From an uncultured Dechloromonas sp. (GTDB taxonomy: Bacteria; Pseudomonadota; Gammaproteobacteria; Burkholderiales; Rhodocyclaceae), in contig NZ_CAMFKO010000015.1 in assembly GCF_945957265.1 (NCBI RefSeq), positions 29,384 through 93,383 on the forward strand: a stretch of DNA of 64,000 nucleotides. The letters are read 5' to 3'. Below are positions 24,875 through 33,647 of this stretch, one piece after another. The position numbers were made by a program, and so were the translations under genes. The stretch's first letter is position 1. The number at the start of each line of letters is the position of its first letter. Below the pieces are notes generated by a model. The model saw only the letters and a list, made by a program, of their open reading frames with translations. It was not told where the DNA came from and did not search any database.

Positions 24875-25616
24875 ACCGGGCACCGCCGGCGTCGGCAAGC
24901 TGGGCCTGTGCTCCGGCTGCAGCCACTATCCGGACTTTTTGAAGGCCGGGCGCTGCACGCCGGGCGACGCCTGCATCCGCGCCCACAGCGGCCGGCAGAT
25001 CGACCGCTTCCTGCGCCAGAACCGCGACGAGGCAGCGAAATACCTCGACGACATTTTCTGGGAGCGGCGCGCCATCGCCGCCCGCTATGCGCCCATAGCC
25101 GCCATCGACCACCTGAAGTCCGACCCCGACGAGGTCGTCCGCCGCGTCGTCGCCACCCGCCTGCCGATCGAACAGCTCGCCGGCATGATCGGCGACCCGG
25201 ACCGCGAGGTGCGCCTGTCGGTCGCCACCCGGCTGCCCGAAGCGCTGCTCGTCCGCCTGCTCGACGACGGCGATTACCTGATCCGCGCCACCGTCGCCCG
25301 CCGCCTGCCGCACGGCCAGCTGGCCAAGCTGGCCAGGGACGGCGAGCGCGAGGTACGCAAGGTCGTCGCCTCGCGCCTGCCGCCCTTTGCGCTGCACCTG
25401 CTGGCCGGCGACGCCGAACCGGAAGTGCGCGCCATCGTCGCCGAGCGCGCCCTGCCCGGCCTGGCCGCCACGCTGCTCAACGACCCCGAATGGTGGGTGC
25501 GCCTGGCCGCCGTGGGCAACGCACCGCTCGAATTCCTGCCGCCGCTGACCGAAGACCCCGAGGTCGAAGTCCGCGAGGCTGCCCAAGCCCGGCTCGCCGA
25601 GTCGGAAGCTGCCTAA
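24864..25616 (+). CDS. Leucine-rich-variant (LRV) repeat protein with N-terminal [4Fe-4S] motif
   Basis: A 250-residue protein. Cysteines C16, C19, C31 and C37 (CSGCSHY, then CTPGDAC) form an N-terminal iron-sulfur motif. From about residue 85 it is built of roughly 24-residue helical repeats such as DPDREVRLSVATRLPEALLV and DGEREVRKVVASRLPPFALH. This matches the LRV protein described from the Azotobacter nif region, whose role is unknown; a protein-docking scaffold with a redox cluster is plausible. It overlaps the preceding gene by 11 bases. Confidence 0.9.
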   Translation: MTSEPGTAGVGKLGLCSGCSHYPDFLKAGRCTPGDACIRAHSGRQIDRFLRQNRDEAAKYLDDIFWERRAIAARYAPIAAIDHLKSDPDEVVRRVVATRLPIEQLAGMIGDPDREVRLSVATRLPEALLVRLLDDGDYLIRATVARRLPHGQLAKLARDGEREVRKVVASRLPPFALHLLAGDAEPEVRAIVAERALPGLAATLLNDPEWWVRLAAVGNAPLEFLPPLTEDPEVEVREAAQARLAESEAA

Positions 25617-25776
25617 GAGCCTGTGAAATATTCATTCACGCCCGCTCCCCGCGCCCAGACGAGCCCGCTCGGCGTTGCAAATGCTCGCCATAGGCCAAGC
25701 TATGGCTGTGCTTTGCGCCTTGATCGTGCACGCCCGGGCACGTTGCTCGGCCGCGCCCGAATAATTCACAGACTCT
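25617..25776. repeat. Palindromic intergenic repeat after the LRV gene
   Basis: Outer arms AGAGCCTGTGAAATATTC (from 25616) and its near-complement GAATAATTCACAGACTCT (to 25776) enclose about 125 bases with an internal stem GCCATAG (25688-25694)/CTATGGC (25700-25706). The left arm begins at the TAA stop of the LRV gene. It looks like a dispersed noncoding element and probably separates the nif operon from the next gene. Confidence 0.7.
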
Positions 25777-25792
25777 GACCCAAGGAAAAATC

Positions 25793-26761
25793 ATGAAGGA
25801 AACCCTGGCCTGGACGGAATACTGCAAGTCGCTGTCGCCGGCGATCGTCGAAACCTGCGCCAAGGCAGCGGTCAGCGCCGGCCCCGCCGCGCTGGTCAAG
25901 GCGCTGGGCCACGAAATCCCCGACTGGAAATTCCGCCACAGCTTCGCGCGCGGCGGCTGGTATCGACTGGGCGGCCTGATCGACGATGCCGGCAATCGCC
26001 TGAGCGACAGCCTGGAAACCTGGGTCGAGCAGGAACTCGACGCCCGCGACGGCGACCTGCACCGGCTCGCCGACGACTACGCCGAGCGCACGCTGTTCGC
26101 CACCCGCCTGGTCGGCCAGACGCATTACCTGGTCGCCTCGGAAGGCGACAGGCACGACGGCTTCCTGCAACTGGAAATCGAGGACCTGCAGGAAATCCGC
26201 GCCCACCGGCTGTTCGCCAACGATCCGGGGAGCGTGGAAGAACTGGTCGATCCGCGCGGCGGCAAGGAAACGCCGCTCCCGGTCGGCCTGCCTTTCTACG
26301 CCTTCCGCCGCCTGCAGCACATCGGCGCCTTCCTGAACCGCATGCGGGTACAAAAGCCGGAACCCGCCCCCATCCACCGCATGCTCGAGGACTGGGCAAA
26401 AAGCAGCGCCGGCAGCACCAGCGCCTGGTGCAACCACTGGGTCATCGCCACCCGCGAACACCTCGACCGCTACCACCAGGCGGTATTCCGCGCCCAGCCC
26501 ATCGCCACCCTGGCCGGCGACCCGCCGGAATTCGAAGCCGCCCAGGGCATCAGCGGGCTGAAACTGCAGGAAAGCCTGAGCCATTTCGACCGCGAAGTCG
26601 GCTACCCGATGGCCTGGTACTTCCACATGCTGAGCGGCAAGGCAGTGCCGCACTGGGTGGCGCAGACGGCCGTGGAGGACGCCCTGGCCGGCTTCGCCTA
26701 CCTGCCGCAGAAGGACGTGGACGTGGTGCGCGGCTGGCTGCACCGGCCGTACGCGCCGTAG
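25793..26761 (+). CDS. Uncharacterised protein between nif blocks
   Basis: A 322-residue soluble protein with no signal peptide or membrane segment and no motif I recognise. It has a high share of Trp, Tyr and His (for example FRHSFARGGWYRLGGLIDD, WCNHWVIATREHLDRYHQAV, GYPMAWYFHMLSG), suggesting a compact, mainly helical fold. An AAGGAAAA ribosome site precedes the ATG. It lies between the LRV repeat element and the Kdp-type sensor, on the nif strand. No function is assigned. Confidence 0.75.
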   Translation: MKETLAWTEYCKSLSPAIVETCAKAAVSAGPAALVKALGHEIPDWKFRHSFARGGWYRLGGLIDDAGNRLSDSLETWVEQELDARDGDLHRLADDYAERTLFATRLVGQTHYLVASEGDRHDGFLQLEIEDLQEIRAHRLFANDPGSVEELVDPRGGKETPLPVGLPFYAFRRLQHIGAFLNRMRVQKPEPAPIHRMLEDWAKSSAGSTSAWCNHWVIATREHLDRYHQAVFRAQPIATLAGDPPEFEAAQGISGLKLQESLSHFDREVGYPMAWYFHMLSGKAVPHWVAQTAVEDALAGFAYLPQKDVDVVRGWLHRPYAP

Positions 26762-26853
26762 GGAATGCGCGCGGCGATGCCGCGCCTGGCACGGGCAGGA
26801 ATCTTTACGACATTTTTACGAGGCAATTGCCAGAATGATCAGCGTTTTTATAC

Positions 26854-26879
26854 GGGGTAGCCTAGTCTGTCGCTACCCC
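26854..26879 (+). other. Stem-loop in the leader of the kdpD-like gene
   Basis: GGGGTAGC (26854-26861) pairs with GCTACCCC (26872-26879) across a 10-base loop, ending 17 bases before the kdpD-like ATG. With no T-run it is not a terminator; it may be a regulator-binding palindrome or an mRNA leader structure of the potassium operon. Confidence 0.5.
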
Positions 26880-26896
26880 AACTCCGGAAACGCGAC

Positions 26897-28420
26897 ATGG
26901 AATCGACTGCCCAGAACGCTCACGCATCGGCCCTCAAGAACCTTGGGCTGACGGTTCTCGCCTGCATCGCCACGACGGTCGTCGCCACCCCCCTGCTCGG
27001 TCATCTCGACCTGGCCAACATCGTCATGCTGTTCCTGCTGACCGTGCTGGTCATCGCCGTCAAGCTCGGCCGGAACGCCGCCGTGCTGGCCTCGATTCTC
27101 AGCGTTCTGCTGTTCGACATCTTTTTCGTCGCGCCGCGTTTCTCGCTGGCGGTCAGCGACATCCAGTACCTGGTGACCTTTGCGGTGATGCTGGTCACCG
27201 GGCTGACCACCGCGCATTTCACCTCGATTCTCCGCCAGAAGGCGAAAGAGGCCGAGCAGCGCGAGCAGCGCACCGCCGGCTTGTACCAGCTGGCGCGCCA
27301 ACTGGCCGGGACACTCACCACGGAGCAGGTGGTCGACATCGCCGAAGCCTTCATCGGCCAGCAACTCGCCGCCCGGTCCTGCATCCTGGTCCCCGATGAC
27401 AGCGGGCAGGGATTGCTCGCGGCCGGCACCGCCAACCCGCTGCCGATCGAAACCCGCCTGGCGACCGTTGCGCTGGAAAGCGGCCAGCTGGTGCGCAGCG
27501 AGGAAATCGGCGACATGGGCTATGCGCCGCTCTATCTGCCCTTGCGCGCCTCGATGCGCATTCGCGGCGTATTGGCCGTGCGCTTTGCCGCCCCGCCCAA
27601 GGAACCTTCCGCCGATACGATCTCCCTGCTCGAAGCGCTGGCTTCCCTGGTCGCGGTGGCCCTGGAGCGCCTGCATTATGTCCAGGTCGCCCAGGCGACC
27701 GAGGTGAAGATGCTGACCGAACGCCTGCGCAGTTCCATCCTGTCGGCGCTGTCCCATGACCTGCGCACGCCGCTGACCGCCATGGTCGGCCTGGCCGATT
27801 CGCTCTTCCTGGTCAAGCCGGCCTTGCCTGCCACCGCACTGGAAACCGCACAGGCCCTGCATGAACAGTCGGCACGACTGGCCGGCATGGTCGGCAACCT
27901 GCTCGACATGGCCCGCCTCAACGCTGGCGAAGTCACCCTGCGCCCCGAGTGGCAGCCCTTGGAGGAAGTGGTCGGCGCCGGGATCAAGCTGCTCGGCAAT
28001 GCCCTGGCCGAGCACCCGGTCAAGGTCGACCTGCCGGCGGACTTGCCCCTCCTGCAATTCGATGCGGTCCTGATCGAGCGGGTGCTGTGCAACCTGCTGG
28101 AGAATGCCGCGAAATACGCACCGCCGCGCACGCCGATCGAACTGGCGGCCCGACGCAGCGGCGGAATCGTCGAGGTGACGGTCAAGGATCATGGCCCCGG
28201 CTTCCCCGAGCATCGGCGCGACGAACTGTTCAACATGTTCGTGCGCGGCCAGGCCGAATCCGGCAAGCCCGGCGCCGGCCTCGGCCTGGCCATCTGCAAG
28301 GCCATCGTCGAAGCGCATGGCGGCCATATCCGTGCCGAAAACCGGCCCGCCGGCGGCGCCTGCGTCAGCTTCACGCTGCCCGTCGGCAATCCGCCCGTCG
28401 TCGAGGAGGAAGCGGAATGA
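26897..28420 (+). CDS. kdpD: Sensor histidine kinase, KdpD without its N-terminal domain
   Basis: A 507-residue kinase. A DUF4118-type block of four membrane segments lies at about 14-110 (LGLTVLACIATTVVATPLLG, IVMLFLLTVLVIAV and following), then a GAF-like domain (about 130-265), the phosphoacceptor histidine in LSALSHDLRTPLTAMVG, and an ATPase domain with N, G1 and G2 boxes (NLLENAAKYAP, KDHGPGFPE, GAGLGLAICK). KdpD proper is about 900 residues, with an N-terminal KdpD/Usp half missing here. It overlaps the response regulator by 4 bases. There is no kdpFABC; the operon instead ends in kup. Confidence 0.88.
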   Translation: MESTAQNAHASALKNLGLTVLACIATTVVATPLLGHLDLANIVMLFLLTVLVIAVKLGRNAAVLASILSVLLFDIFFVAPRFSLAVSDIQYLVTFAVMLVTGLTTAHFTSILRQKAKEAEQREQRTAGLYQLARQLAGTLTTEQVVDIAEAFIGQQLAARSCILVPDDSGQGLLAAGTANPLPIETRLATVALESGQLVRSEEIGDMGYAPLYLPLRASMRIRGVLAVRFAAPPKEPSADTISLLEALASLVAVALERLHYVQVAQATEVKMLTERLRSSILSALSHDLRTPLTAMVGLADSLFLVKPALPATALETAQALHEQSARLAGMVGNLLDMARLNAGEVTLRPEWQPLEEVVGAGIKLLGNALAEHPVKVDLPADLPLLQFDAVLIERVLCNLLENAAKYAPPRTPIELAARRSGGIVEVTVKDHGPGFPEHRRDELFNMFVRGQAESGKPGAGLGLAICKAIVEAHGGHIRAENRPAGGACVSFTLPVGNPPVVEEEAE

Positions 28421-29103
28421 GCGCCGCCAAGGTTCTGGTCATCGAGGACGAGAAGCAGATACGTCGTTTCGTGCGGGCGGCGCTGGAAGAGGAAGGCTGC
28501 CAGGTGAGCGAGGCGGAAAGCATGGCGCAGGGACTGATCGAGGCCGGCTCCCGCCAGCCGGACCTGCTCATCCTCGACCTCGGGCTGCCCGATGGCAACG
28601 GCATCGACCTGATCCGCGACCTGCGCGGCTGGTCGAATATCCCGATCCTCATTCTCTCCGCGCGCTCCCAGGAAACCGACAAGATCGACGCGCTGGACGC
28701 CGGTGCCGACGACTACCTGACCAAGCCCTTCAGCGTCGGCGAGCTGCGGGCACGGCTGCGCGCCCTCCTCCGGCGGCGCAGCCGCAGCGGGGAGACGGCC
28801 TCCCCGGTCATCGAATTCGGCAGCATCGTGGTGGACCTGTCGCGGCGAACGATCAGCCGCGCCGGCGAAGCGGTGCATCTGACGCCGCTCGAATACCGCC
28901 TGCTGTCGGCCCTGCTGGCGCAACCCGGCAAGGTGCTGACCCAGCGCAACCTGCTGCGCGAGATCTGGGGACCGGCCTATATCGAGAGCAGCCACTACCT
29001 GCGGGTCTACGTCGGCCACCTGCGCCAGAAACTCGAAGACGACCCGACCCAGCCCCGACATTTTCTGACCGAAACCGGCGTCGGCTACCGCTTCCAGCCC
29101 TAA
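28417..29103 (+). CDS. kdpE: Response regulator KdpE-like (OmpR family)
   Basis: A 228-residue regulator: receiver domain (about 1-120) with the phosphoacceptor Asp in LLILDLGLPDGNG and the conserved Lys in DYLTKPFSVGEL, then an OmpR-type winged helix (about 130-228, HLTPLEYRLLSALLAQPGKV and SSHYLRVYVGHLRQKL), both closely KdpE-like. It starts inside the last codons of the kinase gene and is followed 9 bases later by kup, which it probably controls in response to potassium or turgor. Confidence 0.92.
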   Translation: MSAAKVLVIEDEKQIRRFVRAALEEEGCQVSEAESMAQGLIEAGSRQPDLLILDLGLPDGNGIDLIRDLRGWSNIPILILSARSQETDKIDALDAGADDYLTKPFSVGELRARLRALLRRRSRSGETASPVIEFGSIVVDLSRRTISRAGEAVHLTPLEYRLLSALLAQPGKVLTQRNLLREIWGPAYIESSHYLRVYVGHLRQKLEDDPTQPRHFLTETGVGYRFQP

Positions 29104-29112
29104 GGGAAAATC

Positions 29113-30993
29113 ATGCACCAAGAACACGACAAGAAGCGTCTGGCGACGCTGACCCTGGCCGCCCTCGGCGTCGTTTATGGCGACATCGGGACCAGCCCGC
29201 TGTATTCGATCAAGGAGGTCTTCGGCGGCGCCCACCATCCGGTGCCGATCACCCCGGACAACGTGCTCGGCATCCTGTCGCTGTTCTTCTGGACGCTGAT
29301 CGTCGTCGTCACGCTGAAGTACGTCTCCTTCATCATGCGCGCCAACAACAAGGGCGAAGGCGGCATCATCGCCCTGATGACGCTGGCCCTGCACAAGGGA
29401 ACGCCCGGCACCTGGCAGCAGAAGCTGCTGATCACCCTGGGCCTGTTCGGCGCCGCGCTGTTCTACGGCGACGGGGTCATCACGCCAGCGATTTCCGTCC
29501 TGTCCGCCGTCGAGGGGCTGGAAATCATCACTCCGGCCTGCAAGCCCTACATCCTGCCGATCACCCTGAGCGTCCTGGTCGGCCTGTTCATCTTCCAGCG
29601 CCGGGGAACCGCCAGCGTCGGCGCCCTGTTCGGCCCGGTCATGCTCATCTGGTTCGCCGTGCTGGCGCTGCTCGGCGCCCTCGCCATCGTCGACAACCCG
29701 GCCGTGCTGGCCGCCATCAACCCGCTGCATGCCCTGCGCTTCATCACCGGCAATTCGCTGCTCGGCTTCTTTGCGCTGGGCGCTGTCGTCCTCTGCATCA
29801 CCGGCGCCGAGGCGCTCTATGCCGACATGGGCCACTTCGGCGCCAAGCCGATCCAATACGCCTGGCTCGGCTACGTGATGCCGGCCCTGCTCATCAACTA
29901 CTTCGGCCAGGGCGCACTGCTGCTGGCCGACCCGGGTGCCGTGGAGAACCCGTTTTACCGGCTGGCGCCGGAATGGGCCCTGCTGCCCCTGGTCATCCTG
30001 TCCACCATCGCCACCATCATTGCCTCGCAAGCGGTCATTTCCGGCGCTTTCTCGATCACCCAGCAGGCCATTCAGCTCGGCTACACGCCGCGCCTGGAAA
30101 TCCAGCACACCTCGGAGCGGGAAATCGGCCAGATCTACCTGCCCGGCATCAACTGGCTGCTGCTGATCGCCATCGTCGCGCTGGTCGTCGAGTTCGGTTC
30201 GTCGTCGAACCTGGCTGCGGCCTACGGCATTGCCGTCACGGGAACCATGCTGATCACCAACATCCTGGCCATTGCCGTCGCCGTCCGCCTGTGGGACTGG
30301 AGCCCGCTGCGGGCCGTGCTCGGCGCCCTGCCCTTCATCTGCATCGACCTCGGCTTCTTCCTCGCCAACTCGGTGAAGATTCCCGACGGCGGCTGGTTCC
30401 CGCTGCTCTTCGGCCTGGCCATCTTCATCCTGCTGACAACCTGGAAGCGCGGCCGCGAGCTGCTCGGCGAACGCCTGTCCGCGGACGCCATGGCCTTGCC
30501 GCCGTTCATCGCCAGCATTGGCGAAGGCGGCGTCGAACGCGTCGCCGGAACCGCGGTATTCCTGACGCCCAACCCCCAGCTGGTGCCGCACGCCATGCTG
30601 CACAGCCTGAAGCACTACAAGGCCTTGCACGAACAGGTCATCGTCCTCAGCGTCGAAGTCTTCGACGTGCCTTACGTGCCCGATGTCGACCGGGTCGAAA
30701 TACGTCGTCTGAGCGGAAACTTCAGCCAGGTCATCGTGCAGTACGGTTTCAAGGACGAGCCGGATATTCCGGCCGCGCTGGCACGCTGTCGCGAAGTCGG
30801 CCTGGAAGTGGACATGATGGACACCTCGTTCTTCCTCGGCCGGGAGACCCTGATACCGAAGCTGGGATCGGACATGGCCTATTGGCGGGAGCTGCTGTTT
30901 GTGGCGATGTTCCGGAATGCGGGCAGCGCCACCGCATTCTTCAAGATTCCGTCGAACCGGGTGGTGGAACTGGGTTCGCAGGTCGTCCTCTAG
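29113..30993 (+). CDS. kup: Low-affinity potassium transporter Kup
   Basis: A 626-residue K+/H+ symporter of the KUP/HAK family. The family opening LAALGVVYGDIGTSPLYSIK is intact, as is GEGGIIALMTLA; about twelve membrane segments fill residues 1-440, and a soluble C-terminal domain follows. It shares an operon with the KdpD/KdpE-like pair, an unusual link, since KdpDE normally runs kdpFABC. It lies between two nif operons on the same strand. Confidence 0.95.
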   Translation: MHQEHDKKRLATLTLAALGVVYGDIGTSPLYSIKEVFGGAHHPVPITPDNVLGILSLFFWTLIVVVTLKYVSFIMRANNKGEGGIIALMTLALHKGTPGTWQQKLLITLGLFGAALFYGDGVITPAISVLSAVEGLEIITPACKPYILPITLSVLVGLFIFQRRGTASVGALFGPVMLIWFAVLALLGALAIVDNPAVLAAINPLHALRFITGNSLLGFFALGAVVLCITGAEALYADMGHFGAKPIQYAWLGYVMPALLINYFGQGALLLADPGAVENPFYRLAPEWALLPLVILSTIATIIASQAVISGAFSITQQAIQLGYTPRLEIQHTSEREIGQIYLPGINWLLLIAIVALVVEFGSSSNLAAAYGIAVTGTMLITNILAIAVAVRLWDWSPLRAVLGALPFICIDLGFFLANSVKIPDGGWFPLLFGLAIFILLTTWKRGRELLGERLSADAMALPPFIASIGEGGVERVAGTAVFLTPNPQLVPHAMLHSLKHYKALHEQVIVLSVEVFDVPYVPDVDRVEIRRLSGNFSQVIVQYGFKDEPDIPAALARCREVGLEVDMMDTSFFLGRETLIPKLGSDMAYWRELLFVAMFRNAGSATAFFKIPSNRVVELGSQVVL

Positions 30994-31042
30994 GGCATGT
31001 CCGCAGTAAGCGACGGGAGGCGGCCGCCATTCGCCACCTTCT

Positions 31043-31058
31043 TGTCGCGTTCCCGACA
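31043..31058 (+). promoter_or_regulatory. NifA upstream activator site for nifV
   Basis: TGT at 31043-31045, ten bases, ACA at 31056-31058, centred about 95 bases before the start expected from the sigma-54 promoter at 31120-31135. It lies in the 165-base gap after kup. Confidence 0.8.
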
Positions 31059-31119
31059 CGACCCCGACAAGCGCCCCGCGACAGGATAAAAACAATAGTA
31101 AATTCAATGGGTTGAATAC

Positions 31120-31135
31120 TGGCACCACCCTTGCT
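31120..31135 (+). promoter_or_regulatory. Sigma-54 promoter of nifV-cysE-orf-nifWZM
   Basis: TGGCACCACCCTTGCT fits TGGCAC-N5-TTGCW exactly, with correct GG/GC spacing. The start site is expected near 31146, immediately before the AGCAAGGAG ribosome site of nifV, giving a very short leader. Confidence 0.9.
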
Positions 31136-31158
31136 ACGGAAGCAGCAAGGAGATTGCC

Positions 31159-32295
31159 ATGACCCAGTCCTTCATCACCATCAACGACACGACCCTGCGC
31201 GACGGCGAGCAATCGGCGGGCGTGGCGTTTTCGTTGGCGGAGAAACTGGAGATCGCCCGCCAGCTCGCCGCCATCGGCGTGCCGGAACTGGAAGTCGGCA
31301 TCCCGGCCATGGGCGACGAGGAGCGCGAATCGATCCGCGCCGTGGCCGACCTCAAGCTGGCGCCGCGCCTGATGGTGTGGAGCCGCATGCACCCGGCCGA
31401 CATCGCCGCCTGCGCCGGCCTCGGCGCCCACCTGATCGACATCTCGGTGCCCGCCTCCGACCAGCACCTGGCCTACAAGCTGCAGCAGGATCGCGCCTGG
31501 CTGTTGCGCGAACTGCCCAGGTACATCGGCGCCGCGCTCAGCCTCGGCCTCGAAGTCGGCCTCGGCTGCGAGGATGCCTCGCGGGCCGACATGGGTTTCC
31601 TGTGCGCCCTGGCCGAAACCGCCGAGCGCGCCGGCGCCCGCCGCCTGCGCTTCGCCGACACCCTGGGCATCCTCGAACCCTTCGCCACCTACGACAGGAT
31701 TTCCACGCTGTGCCGGCGCAGCGGCCTGGAGATCGAAATGCATGCCCACGACGACATGGGGCTGGCCACGGCCAACACCCTCGCCGCCTGCAAGGCCGGC
31801 GCCACGCACGTGAACACCACGGTCAACGGGCTGGGCGAACGGGCCGGCAATGCGCCGCTCGAGGAAGTGGTGCTCGGCCTCGACAAGCTGCATGGCATCG
31901 CCACCGGCATCGACCTCAAGGGCTTTCCGTCGCTGTCGGCCAAGGTGGCCGCCGCCTCCGGCCGCGCCATCCCGTGGCAGAAGAGCGTGGTCGGCGCCGG
32001 CGCCTTCACGCACGAAGCCGGCATCCACGTCGATGGCCTGCTGAAGCACCCGGACAACTACCAGGGCTTCGATCCGCGCGAGGTCGGCCAGGCGCACCGC
32101 ATCGTGCTCGGCAAGCATTCCGGCTCGCGTGCCGTGCAGGTCGTCTATGCCGGGCTGGGCGTCGAACTCGGCGAAAGCGAGGCGCAGGCCATGCTGCCCC
32201 ATGTCCGCGCCTTCGTCGCCGCACACAAGCACCCGCCAGAAACGTCCGACCTGCGCGACCTTCTGGCTTCGCTGCGGAGCCTCCACCATGTCTGA
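31159..32295 (+). CDS. nifV: Homocitrate synthase NifV
   Basis: A 378-residue enzyme that condenses acetyl-CoA with 2-oxoglutarate to homocitrate, the organic ligand of FeMo-co. The active-site opening [18 protein letters not shown], the [12 protein letters not shown] metal loop and [20 protein letters not shown] are family hallmarks of the isopropylmalate/homocitrate synthase group, and the length without a regulatory C-terminal domain fits NifV. First gene behind its own NifA-dependent promoter; the cysE start lies inside its last codons. Confidence 0.97.
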   Translation: MTQSFITINDTTLRDGEQSAGVAFSLAEKLEIARQLAAIGVPELEVGIPAMGDEERESIRAVADLKLAPRLMVWSRMHPADIAACAGLGAHLIDISVPASDQHLAYKLQQDRAWLLRELPRYIGAALSLGLEVGLGCEDASRADMGFLCALAETAERAGARRLRFADTLGILEPFATYDRISTLCRRSGLEIEMHAHDDMGLATANTLAACKAGATHVNTTVNGLGERAGNAPLEEVVLGLDKLHGIATGIDLKGFPSLSAKVAAASGRAIPWQKSVVGAGAFTHEAGIHVDGLLKHPDNYQGFDPREVGQAHRIVLGKHSGSRAVQVVYAGLGVELGESEAQAMLPHVRAFVAAHKHPPETSDLRDLLASLRSLHHV

Positions 32296-33085
32296 AACGA
32301 TGACCATGACCGCCCCCTTGCCGTCCGCCCTGCCCACCCCCGGCCTGTGGGCCACCCTCAAGGAGGATCTGGCCTGCGTCTTCCAGCGCGACCCGGCGGC
32401 CCGCTCGACCCTGGAGGTGCTGACCACCTATCCCGGCGTCCATGCCATCCTGACCCATCGCCTGGCGCATCGCCTGTGGCAAGCCGGCTGGCGTTTCCCG
32501 GCCCGCTTCCTGTCCTTCCTCGGGCGGACGCTGACCAATGTCGACATCCACCCCGGCGCCACCATCGGCCGCCGCTTCTTCATCGACCACGGCGCCGGCG
32601 TGGTGATCGGCGAGACGGCCGAAGTCGGCGACGACGTGACGCTCTATCACGGCGTCACGCTGGGCGGCACCTCGTGGAACAAGGGCAAGCGCCACCCGAC
32701 GCTGGCCGACGGCGTGGTCGTCGGCGCCGGCGCCAAGATACTCGGCCCCATCCGCATCGGCGAGCGCGTCCGCGTCGGCGCCAATTCGGTGGTGGTCAAG
32801 GACGTGCCGGCCGAGCGGACCGTCGTCGGTGTTCCCGGCCGGATCGTCGACACCCGTCTCGGCCCGGCACGCCTGAGCGAAGGCATCAACCTCGACCACA
32901 ACGTGATGCCCGACCCGGTCGCCAAATCCATCGCCTGCCTGATCGAGCGCATCGAAACGCTGGAAAGGGAACTGGCCGAGCTGCGCCACGAACCGCCCCC
33001 CGCCGATCGCACCGGCGAATGCCGCAGCTGCTCCGCCGGCGACCTGTGCTGTGAACATGAAGAACTGCGTGAGGCCATGCACTGA
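32288..33085 (+). CDS. cysE: Serine O-acetyltransferase CysE, nif-linked copy
   Basis: A 265-residue enzyme making O-acetylserine for cysteine. The left-handed beta-helix is marked by [20 protein letters not shown] and the catalytic [19 protein letters not shown]; the N-terminal helical domain is shortened, as in SAT proteins of the NifP type. A Cys-rich C-terminal end ([15 protein letters not shown]) is unusual and may bind metal. It overlaps nifV by 8 bases. Extra cysteine supply for iron-sulfur clusters under nitrogen fixation is its likely role. Confidence 0.95.
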   Translation: MSETMTMTAPLPSALPTPGLWATLKEDLACVFQRDPAARSTLEVLTTYPGVHAILTHRLAHRLWQAGWRFPARFLSFLGRTLTNVDIHPGATIGRRFFIDHGAGVVIGETAEVGDDVTLYHGVTLGGTSWNKGKRHPTLADGVVVGAGAKILGPIRIGERVRVGANSVVVKDVPAERTVVGVPGRIVDTRLGPARLSEGINLDHNVMPDPVAKSIACLIERIETLERELAELRHEPPPADRTGECRSCSAGDLCCEHEELREAMH

Positions 33086-33086
33086 C

Positions 33087-33638
33087 ATGGACCTGCTCGA
33101 TTTCTCCGACTGCAAGCTCTATTTCGAGGACGCGCTGCCCGCCGATGCCGAGCGGCTGATCGCCCGGGCGGCGCAGGACTACGGCGACCCGGCGGCCGAA
33201 CTGAGCCTGCTCCGCGCCCACCTGCTGGCGCCGGAACACCTGACCGTGCTGGTCAGCCTGTACCGCTACTACTTCTACCAGCACCGCCTCGACGACGTGC
33301 TGATCGTCGCCGAACACGCCAAGCGCGTATCCGCCCGCCACCTCGGCATGCCCGACGACTGGCGGCAGATCGACGAGGCCCGGCTCGGCTCGGCCGCCGC
33401 CACCTCCTTCGGCCTGCTCCGCTTCTACCTGCTGGCGCTCAAGGCCGAAAGCGTCGTCCTGCTCCGCCTCGGCCGCATCGCCGAATCGCGCGACCGGCTG
33501 AGCAAGCTGGCCGCGCTGGACAGCCGCGACCACCTCGGCGCCGCCAAGCTACTTGAAGTGGTCGACGAATTCCAGCAGGAAGGCCAGCCCGCAAGCGCCC
33601 CGGCCGACACCCCATCCCTCACCTTTGCCGCAGCCTGA
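33087..33638 (+). CDS. TPR-like helical protein between cysE and nifW
   Basis: A 183-residue, all-helical protein from the ATG at 33087, two bases after the cysE stop. Repeated helix pairs (YGDPAAELSLLRAHLLAPEH, LTVLVSLYRYYFYQHRLDD, SVVLLRLGRIAESRDRLSKL) resemble tetratricopeptide repeats, which bind other proteins. It is inside the nifV-cysE-nifW-nifZ-nifM operon, where Azotobacter has no extra gene as far as I recall. A role as a chaperone or adaptor in nitrogenase maturation is inferred. Confidence 0.8.
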   Translation: MDLLDFSDCKLYFEDALPADAERLIARAAQDYGDPAAELSLLRAHLLAPEHLTVLVSLYRYYFYQHRLDDVLIVAEHAKRVSARHLGMPDDWRQIDEARLGSAAATSFGLLRFYLLALKAESVVLLRLGRIAESRDRLSKLAALDSRDHLGAAKLLEVVDEFQQEGQPASAPADTPSLTFAAA

Positions 33639-33647
33639 GGAGGCATC

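Noticed and set aside
26787..26802. TGGCACG before the kdpD-like gene
   Set aside because: The -12 position reads GGAAT, lacking TTGC, and no NifA site is upstream.
28189..32427. A 1412-residue minus-strand open frame
   Set aside because: It runs antisense through the kinase, kdpE, kup and nifV genes and is a product of high-GC codon bias; the plus-strand genes have clear families and overlapping starts.
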